A DNA stretch of 64,000 nucleotides, taken from Lysobacter sp. FW306-1B-D06B. GTDB taxonomy: Bacteria; Pseudomonadota; Gammaproteobacteria; Xanthomonadales; Xanthomonadaceae. The stretch spans positions 3,410,001 through 3,474,000 of the forward strand of contig NZ_CP151802.1 in assembly GCF_038446665.1 (NCBI RefSeq), written 5' to 3'. This document shows, piece after piece, positions 44,888 to 52,986 of this stretch. Numbering within the stretch: the first letter of the stretch is position 1; each line of letters starts with the position of its first letter. The notes under the pieces are model-generated. The model was not told where the DNA came from. It did not search any database and saw only the letters and a list, made by a program, of their open reading frames with translations. The position numbers and the translations under genes were made by a program.

Positions 44888-45652
44888 ATGAGCAACGAAA
44901 TCTTGAGCCAGTGCTGGAAGCTGAGAATTCCGCAGACAGCGAAGTTCGTCCTGATTTCGCTTGCGGATCAGGCCGACAACGACGGCATCTGCTGGCCCTC
45001 TGTCGCCTTCATTTGCGAGCGAACGTCGCTGTGTGATCGCGCTGTTCAAAAGTCGCTCAAATGGCTTCGCGAGCACAGCGCGATCCGCATCGAAGCAAAC
45101 GCTGCAGCCAAGGGGAAAAACCTCTACACGGTCACGCCGGACAATTTCACCCCTGAACCTGTTTCACCCCCGCATAAGGTTCATCCCGAACCTGATTCGC
45201 CTTCCCCCGAACGTGGTTCGCCTCCTCCCCCGAACGTGGTTCGCGAACCCCCGAACGACGTTCGGACGAACCATAAAAAACCATCAACTAACCATCAGGG
45301 ACCCAAAGGCAATAGCGCACGCGCGAAGGTGGAGCTTGATGTTGCTGACCTCGTTGCCGAAGGCGTTGACGAGCAGGTGTCGATTGACTGGCTCGTCGTG
45401 CGCAAGAAGAAGAAATTGCCCCTCACAAAAACTGCATGGCTGGACGTGAAGGCAGAAGCGGTGAAGGCAGGGATTACCGCAGGCGAGGCAGTGCGAATTG
45501 CGACAAAGAAGGGCTGGGCAGGGTTCGAGGCGACTTGGAATTGGAAAGGCGCCAACACCCCTCCCGGAAGGATCACCACACAGGCCGCACACACCGGATT
45601 CGACCAAATCGACTACCAGAAGGATGCAGACGAATGGAATGCCACCAACTGA
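44888..45652 (+). CDS. Phage O-like replication initiator with HTH_36 domain
   Basis: A 254-residue protein. Residues about 1-90 are a helix-turn-helix domain of phage initiators (MSNEILSQCWKL, KFVLISLADQADNDGICWPS, then ICERTSLCDRAVQKSLKWLR). A Pro/Glu-rich linker (about 90-135) is encoded by the iteron array. The C-terminal part (VDEQVSIDWLVVRKKKKLP, AVRIATKKGWAGFEATW) resembles DnaT/O-type loader-contact regions. Start ATG 44888. It overlaps the DnaC-like gene by 19 bases, as O and P genes do. Confidence 0.82.
   Translation: MSNEILSQCWKLRIPQTAKFVLISLADQADNDGICWPSVAFICERTSLCDRAVQKSLKWLREHSAIRIEANAAAKGKNLYTVTPDNFTPEPVSPPHKVHPEPDSPSPERGSPPPPNVVREPPNDVRTNHKKPSTNHQGPKGNSARAKVELDVADLVAEGVDEQVSIDWLVVRKKKKLPLTKTAWLDVKAEAVKAGITAGEAVRIATKKGWAGFEATWNWKGANTPPGRITTQAAHTGFDQIDYQKDADEWNATN
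45152..45297 (+). other. Iteron array and AT-rich stretch: candidate replication origin
   Basis: Repeats of CCCGAAC-n3-GTTCG type lie at 45152-45167 (weak), 45185-45200, 45206-45221, 45229-45244 and 45250-45265. The last four start 21-23 bases apart, two helical turns. They are followed by three AACCAT units at 45269-45274, 45279-45284 and 45290-45295 in an A-rich tract. This matches the plan of ori-lambda inside gene O. Confidence 0.72.
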
Positions 45653-46461
45653 ACACCATCACCCTGACGCGTACTGATACCTGCGAAATGCACGACTGCC
45701 ACTTCGAAGTAACGTTCGTGCGCCATATCGATTTCTTTGACGAGGGCCAACACCTCGACGGCCCGCGCTCCGGCGGGTGCGTCGAGTGCGCCAAGGAGAA
45801 GTCCGCGAAGCTGGAAGCCGAACGCAAAGCTCGCGAGAAGCGTGAAGCTGCCAATTCTCAGCGTGAGCTCCAGTATCGCATCGATGCCTCTGGCATCCCC
45901 TCGCGCTTCCTCGAATGCAGTCTGGACAACTACGTCGCAGACCACCCCGGCCAGAAGCACGCGCTGGACGTCGCCAGCGACTACGTGGCCAACTTCGGTG
46001 AACACGTCCACTCGGGCTGCAATTTGCTCTTTACGGGAAAGCCCGGCTGCGGAAAGACTCATCTCGCCGCAGCCATCGGCATGGCCGTGATTGAGATGAA
46101 GGGCAATGTCCGCTACACCACGGTGGCCGACATGGTTCGTCGCTTCACGGACACATGGAAGCGCCACGGCGAAAGCGAGAGCGCAGCAATGAACGACCTC
46201 ACGGGCGCCGACCTGCTCATTCTCGACGAGGCCGGGGTGCAGTCCGGAAGCAAAGTCGAGTTGGATTACATCACCCAAGTAATCGACGGTCGCTACCGCC
46301 AGCAGCTCCCCACGCTGGTCATCTCGAACCTGTCGATCAAGGACATCACCCCCCTCCTCGGAGACCGCTCTGTGGATCGACTCCGGGACAGCGGCAGCCA
46401 GTTGGTCGCATTTGGCTGGGAGAGCTATCGCGGTAAGAAGGGGGTGCGCAATGCAGCCTAA
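45634..46461 (+). CDS. DnaC/IstB-like helicase-loader ATPase
   Basis: A 275-residue AAA+ protein. Residues about 30-75 contain a Cys pair (GGCVECAKEK) and a Lys/Glu-rich helix; the ATPase core has Walker A LLFTGKPGCGKTHLAAA at about 136 and Walker B DLLILDEAG at about 195, then LPTLVISNLS (sensor I) and SVDRLRDSG (Arg finger/sensor region). DnaC-like proteins load the host replicative helicase. AGAAGG seven to ten bases before ATG 45634 supports the start inside the initiator gene's 3' end. Confidence 0.88.
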   Translation: MECHQLNTITLTRTDTCEMHDCHFEVTFVRHIDFFDEGQHLDGPRSGGCVECAKEKSAKLEAERKAREKREAANSQRELQYRIDASGIPSRFLECSLDNYVADHPGQKHALDVASDYVANFGEHVHSGCNLLFTGKPGCGKTHLAAAIGMAVIEMKGNVRYTTVADMVRRFTDTWKRHGESESAAMNDLTGADLLILDEAGVQSGSKVELDYITQVIDGRYRQQLPTLVISNLSIKDITPLLGDRSVDRLRDSGSQLVAFGWESYRGKKGVRNAA

Positions 46462-47095
46462 TGATGAGGCCGCCGGCGTGATGGAGTCGCTGGACTGGTT
46501 GGAGTCCATCGCTGCGAGCAGTCCCGTCTCGACCGGCAAGCAAGATCAGGTTGGGCTGGTTCGCACCATTGGCGCGCGCATGCGTCACGCACGCGAGTTG
46601 TGCAACTTGTCCCAGTCGGCGGCCGCCAAGCGGCTCGGTTACGCGAATCCAAGCAAGCTGTCCAAGGTCGAAGCAGCCGCGGACACGAACTCGGTGCCGC
46701 TGTGGCTGATTCGCAGGGCCGCCGAGGAGTACGAGGTGAGCGTGGACTTTCTGTTCGGCTTCTCCGACGACTGGGAAACCGGCGCTCGTATGACGCAGGA
46801 GCGGGAAGTTTCGGCATGGCTGAAGGAGCAGTGGAAAGTAGCGCGGGAGCGTGATCTGTCCGTGTTGCGGATGTTGAACGACCGCCTGTTTGAAATGCGT
46901 TCCGGCGTGGCCGCAATCCATGCCGGAATTCGGGAAGCGAACATGGCGTTGGAGAAATTCGCCGACTTGAACCCTGAGTTTGCCGAGGACATGCGTGGCA
47001 GCAACAGGCTGGTGAACGCGATGACGCAAGCCTTGGCGGCCACGGAGCGGACCAAGGCAAAGCTGCGAATGGATGTCCCGATGGAGATTGCATAG
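46451..47095 (+). CDS. XRE-family transcriptional regulator
   Basis: A 214-residue protein with an HTH_3 domain at about 35-90 (IGARMRHARELCNLSQSAAA, LGYANPSKLSKVE) and a helical C-terminal part (VSAWLKEQWKVARERDLSV, RSGVAAIHAGIREAN). GAAGGGGG lies before ATG 46451, which overlaps the DnaC-like gene by 11 bases. It may be the module's repressor or a replication-associated regulator. Confidence 0.82.
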   Translation: MQPNDEAAGVMESLDWLESIAASSPVSTGKQDQVGLVRTIGARMRHARELCNLSQSAAAKRLGYANPSKLSKVEAAADTNSVPLWLIRRAAEEYEVSVDFLFGFSDDWETGARMTQEREVSAWLKEQWKVARERDLSVLRMLNDRLFEMRSGVAAIHAGIREANMALEKFADLNPEFAEDMRGSNRLVNAMTQALAATERTKAKLRMDVPMEIA

Positions 47096-48225
47096 TGGCC
47101 AAGTTCAAATCCCCCCTCGGCAGCATTCGCGGTAGCTCCACCGAGGCGAAGCACCGGTTCGAGACGGACCGGCGCGAGCGCGAGGCCGCCGGCAAGGCCC
47201 CTCGTAGCATCATCCTCAGCCCGAACGATGTCCGTGGCCAGTACGACGCCGGTCGCGTGCTGACGACGACACTGGGCGGCGAGCGGCGACCGCTGACTCA
47301 CGAAGACCTCGCCACCTTCCGCCGGAACATGCAGACTGTCGGCAAGCTCACCGCCCCGGGCGTCACCGCCAGGCAGGTGATCGACATCGCCAGCTCTGGG
47401 CCGCTGATGACCAAGCTAGGCGATATCGGCGACCTCGGCCGCGCGCGCGAGCAGATCAAGATGGCCGCACCGGTCGCGGCAACCGTGTCGATCCAGTCGC
47501 GTCGCAGCCTGGACGTGAGGTTCTTGACCGATGCCAGCCCCGATTCCAAGGTTGCCCGCCACACCGTCATCATCCGGCTCCTCGGCTACGGCGAGCAGCT
47601 CCGCATCTTGGCCGCCGCCCCGCTTGACCCGGACAAGGCCGAGGCGGAAAAGGCCAGAACTCCGAAGCAGGCGGCGGACGCGCTGCGTAAAGGCTACTTG
47701 GCCTTCGACTGCGACTGTGAGCGTCACCGCTACTTTTTCCGCTACGTCGCCACCATCGGCGGCTTCAATGCCGGCCGTGACGAAACCGGCTACCCCAAGG
47801 TACGGAACCCGACCCTTCGCGGCATCGCCTGCAAACACGTCCTGCGCGTAATGGCGGAGCTGCAGTCGTCGGCGGGCATCCTCAGCTTCCTCGAAAAGGC
47901 CATGAGCAAAGCGCAGGCCAGCATAGAGAAGCGCGTCAGTCACGCGGCGACACAAGCGGAGGCAGATGCTGTGGCGGCCAAGCAGGCTGCAAAGCCTCGC
48001 GAAATCCTGACCACCGAACAGCGCAAGGCCATCTCCCGCGCGGCTCGGGCCCGTCGTTCAATCATCGCGGCCGCGCAGGTCGCTGCTGCTGAGAGCCCGG
48101 CCAGAAGGGTCGCTCCGGCGACCCGGCGACTCACCAGCGGGCAAAAGGATGCGGTGGCGCTCCTCGCTAAGCAGTTCGGCTTCAGTTCCGAGGAGGTGGT
48201 GCGGCGTCTGTTGGGGCAAAGCTAG
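47095..48225 (+). CDS. Phage-like protein with SWIM-type zinc motif
   Basis: A 376-residue protein starting GTG at 47095, one base overlapping the previous TAG. A C-x-C (residues 206, 208) and C-x-H (246, 248) pair within FDCDCERHRYFFRY and GIACKHVLRVM fits the SWIM zinc fold, a DNA- or protein-binding module. The C-terminal quarter is Ala/Arg-rich and ends in an HTH-looking KDAVALLAKQFGFSSEEVV. Similar SWIM proteins occur in phages; role unknown. Confidence 0.72.
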   Translation: MAKFKSPLGSIRGSSTEAKHRFETDRREREAAGKAPRSIILSPNDVRGQYDAGRVLTTTLGGERRPLTHEDLATFRRNMQTVGKLTAPGVTARQVIDIASSGPLMTKLGDIGDLGRAREQIKMAAPVAATVSIQSRRSLDVRFLTDASPDSKVARHTVIIRLLGYGEQLRILAAAPLDPDKAEAEKARTPKQAADALRKGYLAFDCDCERHRYFFRYVATIGGFNAGRDETGYPKVRNPTLRGIACKHVLRVMAELQSSAGILSFLEKAMSKAQASIEKRVSHAATQAEADAVAAKQAAKPREILTTEQRKAISRAARARRSIIAAAQVAAAESPARRVAPATRRLTSGQKDAVALLAKQFGFSSEEVVRRLLGQS

Positions 48226-48306
48226 GCGTGCGTATCCGGAAAACCCGGCGGGAACCCCGCATTGAGAGGCGGAAACTAGTTGCATCACACCAAGGATGCA
48301 GCCCCA

Positions 48307-48885
48307 ATGAAGACCCTGCCGAAGATCGAAGCCGCTGAACAACTGCGACTGGCCCGCGAAACCAACGTGATCGCGGAAGTCGAAGCGCTCCGTAGCGAGA
48401 TTGCCCGCAAGGTCAACCGACTGAGCCCGGCGGCCATCGTGGCGTTGGCCTGCTCGCGGTTCTCCGAAAGCACCACGGAGTTGGCTTTCGAGAACTTCCG
48501 GACTGAAGTCGTCGAATTCCTCGCCGCGCTGGAAGCGAGCAGCGAAGAACTGCGGGCCGATTTCAATGCCGAGAAGGAAAGGATCGGACCGACGCTGGAA
48601 GCCGCGACTCGCCGGCATTTCGCCATCATCGACAGGATCAAGAGCATCGATGGCCGCATCAGCGCCAACCAGCGCAACGATGCCAACAAGCGAGAGCGCC
48701 TCAGCAAGGCGGGCCTGAAGGGGGCTGAACTCGAAAGCGTCGCCCTTCCGACCGACAACTCGGCGCTGGCGGCGGAGCGCGCCGACCTCCAAGCGGAGAA
48801 CGAGGCGCTGTTGGAATTCATCCGCACCAAGGACACGCGCCATCTGCCGGATGGCTTTGCCCGCGAAGTGCGCGAAGCCGCCTAA
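48307..48885 (+). CDS. Coiled-coil hypothetical protein
   Basis: A 192-residue, strongly helical, charged protein (EQLRLARETNVIAEVEALRS, AERADLQAENEALLEF), probably coiled coil. AAGGA lies ten bases before ATG 48307; a TTG at 48280 is an alternative. No recognised family. Located between the SWIM and small phage genes. Confidence 0.65.
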   Translation: MKTLPKIEAAEQLRLARETNVIAEVEALRSEIARKVNRLSPAAIVALACSRFSESTTELAFENFRTEVVEFLAALEASSEELRADFNAEKERIGPTLEAATRRHFAIIDRIKSIDGRISANQRNDANKRERLSKAGLKGAELESVALPTDNSALAAERADLQAENEALLEFIRTKDTRHLPDGFAREVREAA

Positions 48886-49006
48886 CGGTTCAACGGTCGG
48901 GTCGAGAGAGCTGAATAGAACACCCGCCGCCAGTTCCTCGGCGGGGAATAGGCTCCGCGATACAACTCGCTCATTGAGGCCCGATCACCATCTACTGAGA
49001 ACTCCG

Positions 49007-49249
49007 ATGAATCCTCAGCTCGAGAACAACAACCACAATCGCGGCAACAACGGCAGGCCGAAGGGCATCCGGGGCGTCCGCGTGTTGGCGTCGCGGCACT
49101 CCCATGACTGCCTCAAGGTGCTTGTTGATGTAGCCAATAGCGAACAGGCACCGGAGGCAGATCGGGTCCGTGCTGCGGAAGTCATCCTTGCCTATGCCAC
49201 GAGCCGGCCCGTGCCGAACCGGGCCAGCGGAGATGTTCATGGCGCTTGA
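49007..49249 (+). CDS. Small hypothetical phage protein
   Basis: An 80-residue protein: Asn-rich start (MNPQLENNNHNRGNNGRP), then a helical part (SHDCLKVLVDVANSEQAP, DRVRAAEVILAYATSRPVP), resembling the N-terminal region of some small terminase-linked phage proteins. It overlaps the following gene by 11 bases. Function unknown. Confidence 0.6.
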   Translation: MNPQLENNNHNRGNNGRPKGIRGVRVLASRHSHDCLKVLVDVANSEQAPEADRVRAAEVILAYATSRPVPNRASGDVHGA

Positions 49250-50078
49250 GCTGAATATCGCCGGCGGAACCACTGCCAAAACCCTGTCTTCGAAGTGGGA
49301 CGGCCTGTCGCCGCACCTGTTGGCGAAATTCTACGAGGTGTACCGGCAGGACGCCGGCGGCGAGTGGCTGGCGGACGATGGCACCATCGTAGTCGCGCCG
49401 CTCACCGACTCGAACCTTGAGGCGACACTCAACTGGCAAAGCCCGTTTGAGAACTCGGGGCCCGAGGCGAGCATGCCCGCGCTCATGGCCATGCTGCAGT
49501 CTGGGGCGATTACCCCCGTGCTGGACGCATTCGACGCCGCCGGTAAGGCCCTGCAGAAAGCCACGGGGGTTGAAGGCTATGCAGACAGCCTGATGGGCCG
49601 CGTGTCCGCCAGCGTGCGTAGCGGCGCGCGTGGCCTGGAGGGCCGTACGGGCATTACCCGTCTGAACTCCACGCAGGTGTTTTCGGGCATGCCGCCGATC
49701 AAGTTTCAGGTCACCGCGTTGTTCCGGGCATGGTCCAATCCTGTGAAAGAAGTGGAAGCCCCCTTCAACCAGCTGATGTCGTGGGCGCTCCCGGAGAAGT
49801 TGAGCGAAATGGGGCCGATCCTGTCTCGTGCGGTGGACTACGCCGTGGGCGGACCGACCTCCATGACCGACGTGCTGGCGCCGTCGAAGGCGCCGACGAA
49901 GATCGGCATGACCTACAAAGGCAAGACCTACTCGCCGCTGGTGATCGAGTCGATTGGCCAGCCGATCGATTCCCCTGTCGATAGCAGCGGCCGATTTGTT
50001 GAGCTGCTGGTGCCGATGACCCTCTGCACGCTGGCCGCGCTGGACCGTCAGGACTGGAAGCGCATCGGGTCGCTGTAG
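49239..50078 (+). CDS. Hypothetical phage protein
   Basis: A 279-residue protein without recognised domain. The C-terminal block (IGMTYKGKTYSPLVIESIGQ, VELLVPMTLCTLAALDRQDW) is beta/helical and looks like a structural or injection protein, but I cannot name it. GCGGAG six bases before the ATG at 49239 favours this start over the ATG at 49233. Confidence 0.65.
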   Translation: MALELNIAGGTTAKTLSSKWDGLSPHLLAKFYEVYRQDAGGEWLADDGTIVVAPLTDSNLEATLNWQSPFENSGPEASMPALMAMLQSGAITPVLDAFDAAGKALQKATGVEGYADSLMGRVSASVRSGARGLEGRTGITRLNSTQVFSGMPPIKFQVTALFRAWSNPVKEVEAPFNQLMSWALPEKLSEMGPILSRAVDYAVGGPTSMTDVLAPSKAPTKIGMTYKGKTYSPLVIESIGQPIDSPVDSSGRFVELLVPMTLCTLAALDRQDWKRIGSL

Positions 50079-50102
50079 AGATTGGAATCTAGGAGATACC
50101 GA

Positions 50103-50396
50103 ATGACCTGTGAAGCCACTTTGCCATCCCCTGAAGTTGTGCAGGCACTTGCGTTGCTCCACGAAGAGTTGGCGGTCGCCCGATTCAGGCTCCTCGGTAC
50201 CGCCGAGCGTATCGGCGACACGACGTTCCTTCACCTTGTCCGACTCGGGTATTCGATCCCAGCGCCTCACAAGGACGCGATGGCTCAGATTGAGTCTGAC
50301 CGCGCGGCTATCCGGCTCGCCATGGAGCGTGATCAAGGCGAGGTTCAAGAGGTTGTCGAGCACCTGTTCCCGAACCGCCCTGTTACTCGCCACTGA
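50103..50396 (+). CDS. Small hypothetical protein
   Basis: A 97-residue helical protein (VVQALALLHEELAVARFRLL). TAGGAGATACCGA gives a good ribosome site for ATG 50103. No family recognised; it lies just before the TerS-like gene. Confidence 0.6.
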   Translation: MTCEATLPSPEVVQALALLHEELAVARFRLLGTAERIGDTTFLHLVRLGYSIPAPHKDAMAQIESDRAAIRLAMERDQGEVQEVVEHLFPNRPVTRH

Positions 50397-50412
50397 GTAC
50401 CCTGTGATAGCA

Positions 50413-50979
50413 ATGACCACCAAAAAGAAGCCGCCCCGCAGAAAGCCCGCCAACCCGCCGCGCAAGGCCGGAGCCGGTCGCCCGACCAAGTACCAGCCCA
50501 CTTACGCCGACCAGGCCCGAAAGCTAGCCCTGCTCGGTATGACGGACAAGGAAATGGGCGACTTCTTCGGCGTGGCCGAATCCACATTGCACCTGTGGAA
50601 GAAGGAGCATCCGGAATTTTCGGAGTCCCTAAAGGCTGGCAAGAATGGCGCTGACATCGGCGTCGCCACGTCCCTGTATCACTCGGCGCTCGGCGGTGGC
50701 ACGGTCACCGAGGTAAAGGAAGAAATGGATGCCGAGGGGAACGTCATCACCAAGAAGACGGTGAAGCAGCTCGCGGCGAACGTGACCGCGCAGATCTTCT
50801 GGCTGAAGAACCGCCAGCCGCTGAAGTGGCGGGACAAGGTGGTTCTGGAGGACGAGACGCCAGCAGAGACGCTCACAGCGACCGCCGACAAGTTCTTCGT
50901 ACTCATGGCAGCGGCGCGCGAGCGGCAGCAGGCGGTTCTGACGGAGCGCGGCCTGCTTGACCCGCGTGATGAGAACTGA
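50413..50979 (+). CDS. Small-terminase-like HTH protein
   Basis: A 188-residue protein: a basic tail (TTKKKPPRRKPANPP), then an HTH (LALLGMTDKEMGDFFGVAES, STLHLWKKEHPEFSE), then the typical TerS-like continuation (NGADIGVATSLYHSALGG, TAQIFWLKNRQPLKWRDK). Such proteins mark DNA for packaging with a large terminase, which is not recognisable nearby. Start ATG 50413. Confidence 0.72.
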   Translation: MTTKKKPPRRKPANPPRKAGAGRPTKYQPTYADQARKLALLGMTDKEMGDFFGVAESTLHLWKKEHPEFSESLKAGKNGADIGVATSLYHSALGGGTVTEVKEEMDAEGNVITKKTVKQLAANVTAQIFWLKNRQPLKWRDKVVLEDETPAETLTATADKFFVLMAAARERQQAVLTERGLLDPRDEN

Positions 50980-51129
50980 GGGGGGCATGCCAAGGCTCGC
51001 ATGCAGACGCATGGCAGCTCCCGGCGGCGCTGACCGAAGCTGGTGGCGCATGCCAGCAGGTTCGCCAACAGATTTCTACCGCCGCCCAGATCAGGACAAA
51101 TACAGCCCTTACCAGAAATGAACCGCAAT

Positions 51130-51166
51130 GTCCCGCAATTAATTCGAAGAGAAATTGCGGGACTTT
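51130..51166 (+). terminator. Hairpin in the gap after the TerS-like gene
   Basis: GTCCCGCAATT (51130-51140) pairs with AATTGCGGGAC (51153-51163), then TTTG. A stem of 11 bp with a short T-run: weak terminator or cos/pac-associated structure. Elsewhere in 50980-51284 I see no gene. Confidence 0.5.
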
Positions 51167-51284
51167 GCAGGAAGCAGCCCCCCACACTTGTTCGCGCCGA
51201 ATTGGTACCTCAAGTGCCACTGCAGGCGATTCTTCTGCCGCGCAGCGGCTGCCACCATTTTCATCACTCACAGGGGATCATCGC

Positions 51285-51593
51285 ATGACCAAGAAGCCCA
51301 TCCAGAACACCATACGACCCGTCGCCGACCCCGCCGCCAATTCCGGCCTCAACGTATTCTCCGGCTTCGACGTTGTACTAGAAGCCATGCTTGAAGATCA
51401 CAACGGAATCAACATGCAGATCATCGCCATCGCGAGGCTGGCGAAGCATGCGCTGGACAGCGATATGAGTAGCGCTACGGACGATGCCGGCCATGCCTTC
51501 GATGCGATCAGCCGGCTCGCATCCTTGGCCAACGCCAAGCTCGACCTCGCCTTGAGCGAAATCGGCGATTCCCAGCTCCGTGATGCGGCCTAA
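51285..51593 (+). CDS. DUF3077-like small helical protein
   Basis: A 102-residue protein ending in long helices (INMQIIAIARLAKHALDSDM, SRLASLANAKLDLALSEIGD). Its layout resembles the small DUF3077-type proteins of Pseudomonas, but this is weak. AGGGGA eight bases before ATG 51285. Last plus-strand gene of the module; a terminator follows at 51617. Confidence 0.6.
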   Translation: MTKKPIQNTIRPVADPAANSGLNVFSGFDVVLEAMLEDHNGINMQIIAIARLAKHALDSDMSSATDDAGHAFDAISRLASLANAKLDLALSEIGDSQLRDAA

Positions 51594-51616
51594 CTGTCAT
51601 TTACACCCGTAACGAG

Positions 51617-51642
51617 ACGGCCCCACTTTTGGGGCCGTTTTC
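51617..51642 (+). terminator. Terminator ending the phage-like module
   Basis: ACGGCCCC (51617-51624) pairs with GGGGCCGT (51631-51638) across ACTTTT, followed by TTTCC. Confidence 0.85.
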
Positions 51643-52026
51643 CTTTCCGGCGCCAAAGCACCCTCCGTTGGACAGAACGAACTAGAATCACCCTTGTCCG
51701 GCGGCGAGGCGAATTCTCATCCTCGCCCCTTGGGGCGGGCAATGTCCATCGTCGTGCCCGCGCCGGCTTTTGCGATCATGTCCGCCGCGCGCGGATGGCT
51801 TGTTCAGGCAAGAATGCTCCGATCTGTTACGACGCTCCACGACTTGCGGATCGTCAACGCTGCCACGGAGTGCTAATGCCTCGGCCTTCGTAAGGCTCGC
51901 AGATGCCGGTAGTCCATCATGAACTCACGGCAGACTTGGATCGGCACCTTCCAGCGCGGCGAACAGCGCCTGGAGGTGCAGGGCATCTCGAATAGCATCC
52001 CAACCGCTTACGAGCGGCTCGTCGGC
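51643..52026. other. Gap between phage-like module and helicase island
   Basis: No gene is well supported. A CTAGAAT string occurs at 51682-51688. A 38-codon plus-strand ORF (51919-52035, MNSRQTWIGTFQRGEQ) overlaps the convergent gene end and may be a truncated gene. This is where a right end of the element could lie, but no copy of the tRNA 3' end is seen here. Confidence 0.4.
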
Positions 52027-52986
52027 TTATCCTGACTCGTACCGCCGACGGTGAGCCGGATTCATCGTCTGATCCTGCCACTTGCAGTGAGGGCACCAGT
52101 GGCCTTGCAGCACGATGCTAGGCGCCGTCGACCAGACGTGTCCCCGATGGCACTGCCACTGCAGGTGGTCCGCGTTAGACACATAGATCTCCGACAAACA
52201 GCGGCCACCGCGAGACTCGGCCAACCGACGCATCGGCTCTATGCCCAGACGCCGGCCTTCTTGATGGCAGGATTTGCACCAACGACCGCGTAGCACGTCC
52301 CGTCCTAAGACTTCCCACTCGTGTCCCCGCCGGCAGCGGAACCGGTACCTGGTGTTAACGCCGCGGTAGGTGTCGGAAAGGCACACCCCACCCTTCGCCG
52401 CCGCTATCGCACGCAGCTCTCTAAGCCGCCCCGCTTCTAGATTGGTTGTGCTCGAATACCCCAGCTGCGCCGTAACCCGACGCTCGGTCGCGCACCGTTG
52501 GCACCAACGACCTTGCGTCAGGACATTCTGCATTTGGGTGTTCCACTCGTGCCCCTGCGCACATCGAAAGCGGTAGGCGATGGTGTAACCGCGGTACTCC
52601 GCGGACAGGCATTCACCCCCGTTGGCGACCGCCGCCGCTTGAAGCCGCTGCAGACGCAACGCGCCGGTTGCCCGATGCCGCTCAGCCGCACGCTGCCGCT
52701 TGGCTTCCGCCGTTCGTGCGTCGCCACAGCGAGGACACCAACGGTCGTTGTAGAGCGTGTTACTGGCGCTGGACTCCCATTCGTGTCCATGCGCGCAGCG
52801 ATAACGGTACTTGGCCTTGAGGCCACGATATTCGGTTGACAGGCACACCCCGCCTTTCGTAGCAGCCGCAGCGCACAGTTCTCCTAAACGGTCCGGCCTC
52901 ATCCCTAACGCCGTAAGCCAACGCCGGTGCGGGCCCGACGACGAGAAAGGCCGGAAGTATCGGGCCGGGGCGGCCATGTCGACCAT
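52027..52986 (-). CDS. Protein of four tandem zinc-ribbon repeats
   Basis: A 319-residue protein built of four repeats of about 65-75 residues. Each has GG-x-CLS, EYRG or a variant, RC or QC-x2-GHEW (GHVW in the last) and WC-x2-C, giving treble-clef or zinc-ribbon modules with Cys/His ligands, spaced by Arg/Ala-rich helices. Such arrays usually bind nucleic acid. Three starts are possible: 52986, 52977 (AAGG upstream) and 52902, the last two bases after the helicase stop; the first two overlap the helicase gene by about 80 bases. Same strand and directly downstream of the helicase: probably one operon. Confidence 0.8.
   Translation of the reverse strand: MVDMAAPARYFRPFSSSGPHRRWLTALGMRPDRLGELCAAAATKGGVCLSTEYRGLKAKYRYRCAHGHEWESSASNTLYNDRWCPRCGDARTAEAKRQRAAERHRATGALRLQRLQAAAVANGGECLSAEYRGYTIAYRFRCAQGHEWNTQMQNVLTQGRWCQRCATERRVTAQLGYSSTTNLEAGRLRELRAIAAAKGGVCLSDTYRGVNTRYRFRCRRGHEWEVLGRDVLRGRWCKSCHQEGRRLGIEPMRRLAESRGGRCLSEIYVSNADHLQWQCHRGHVWSTAPSIVLQGHWCPHCKWQDQTMNPAHRRRYESG

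Noticed and set aside
51694..51876. A 60-codon plus-strand ORF after the module terminator
   Set aside because: No ribosome site, no recognisable sequence, and it crosses promoter-like DNA.
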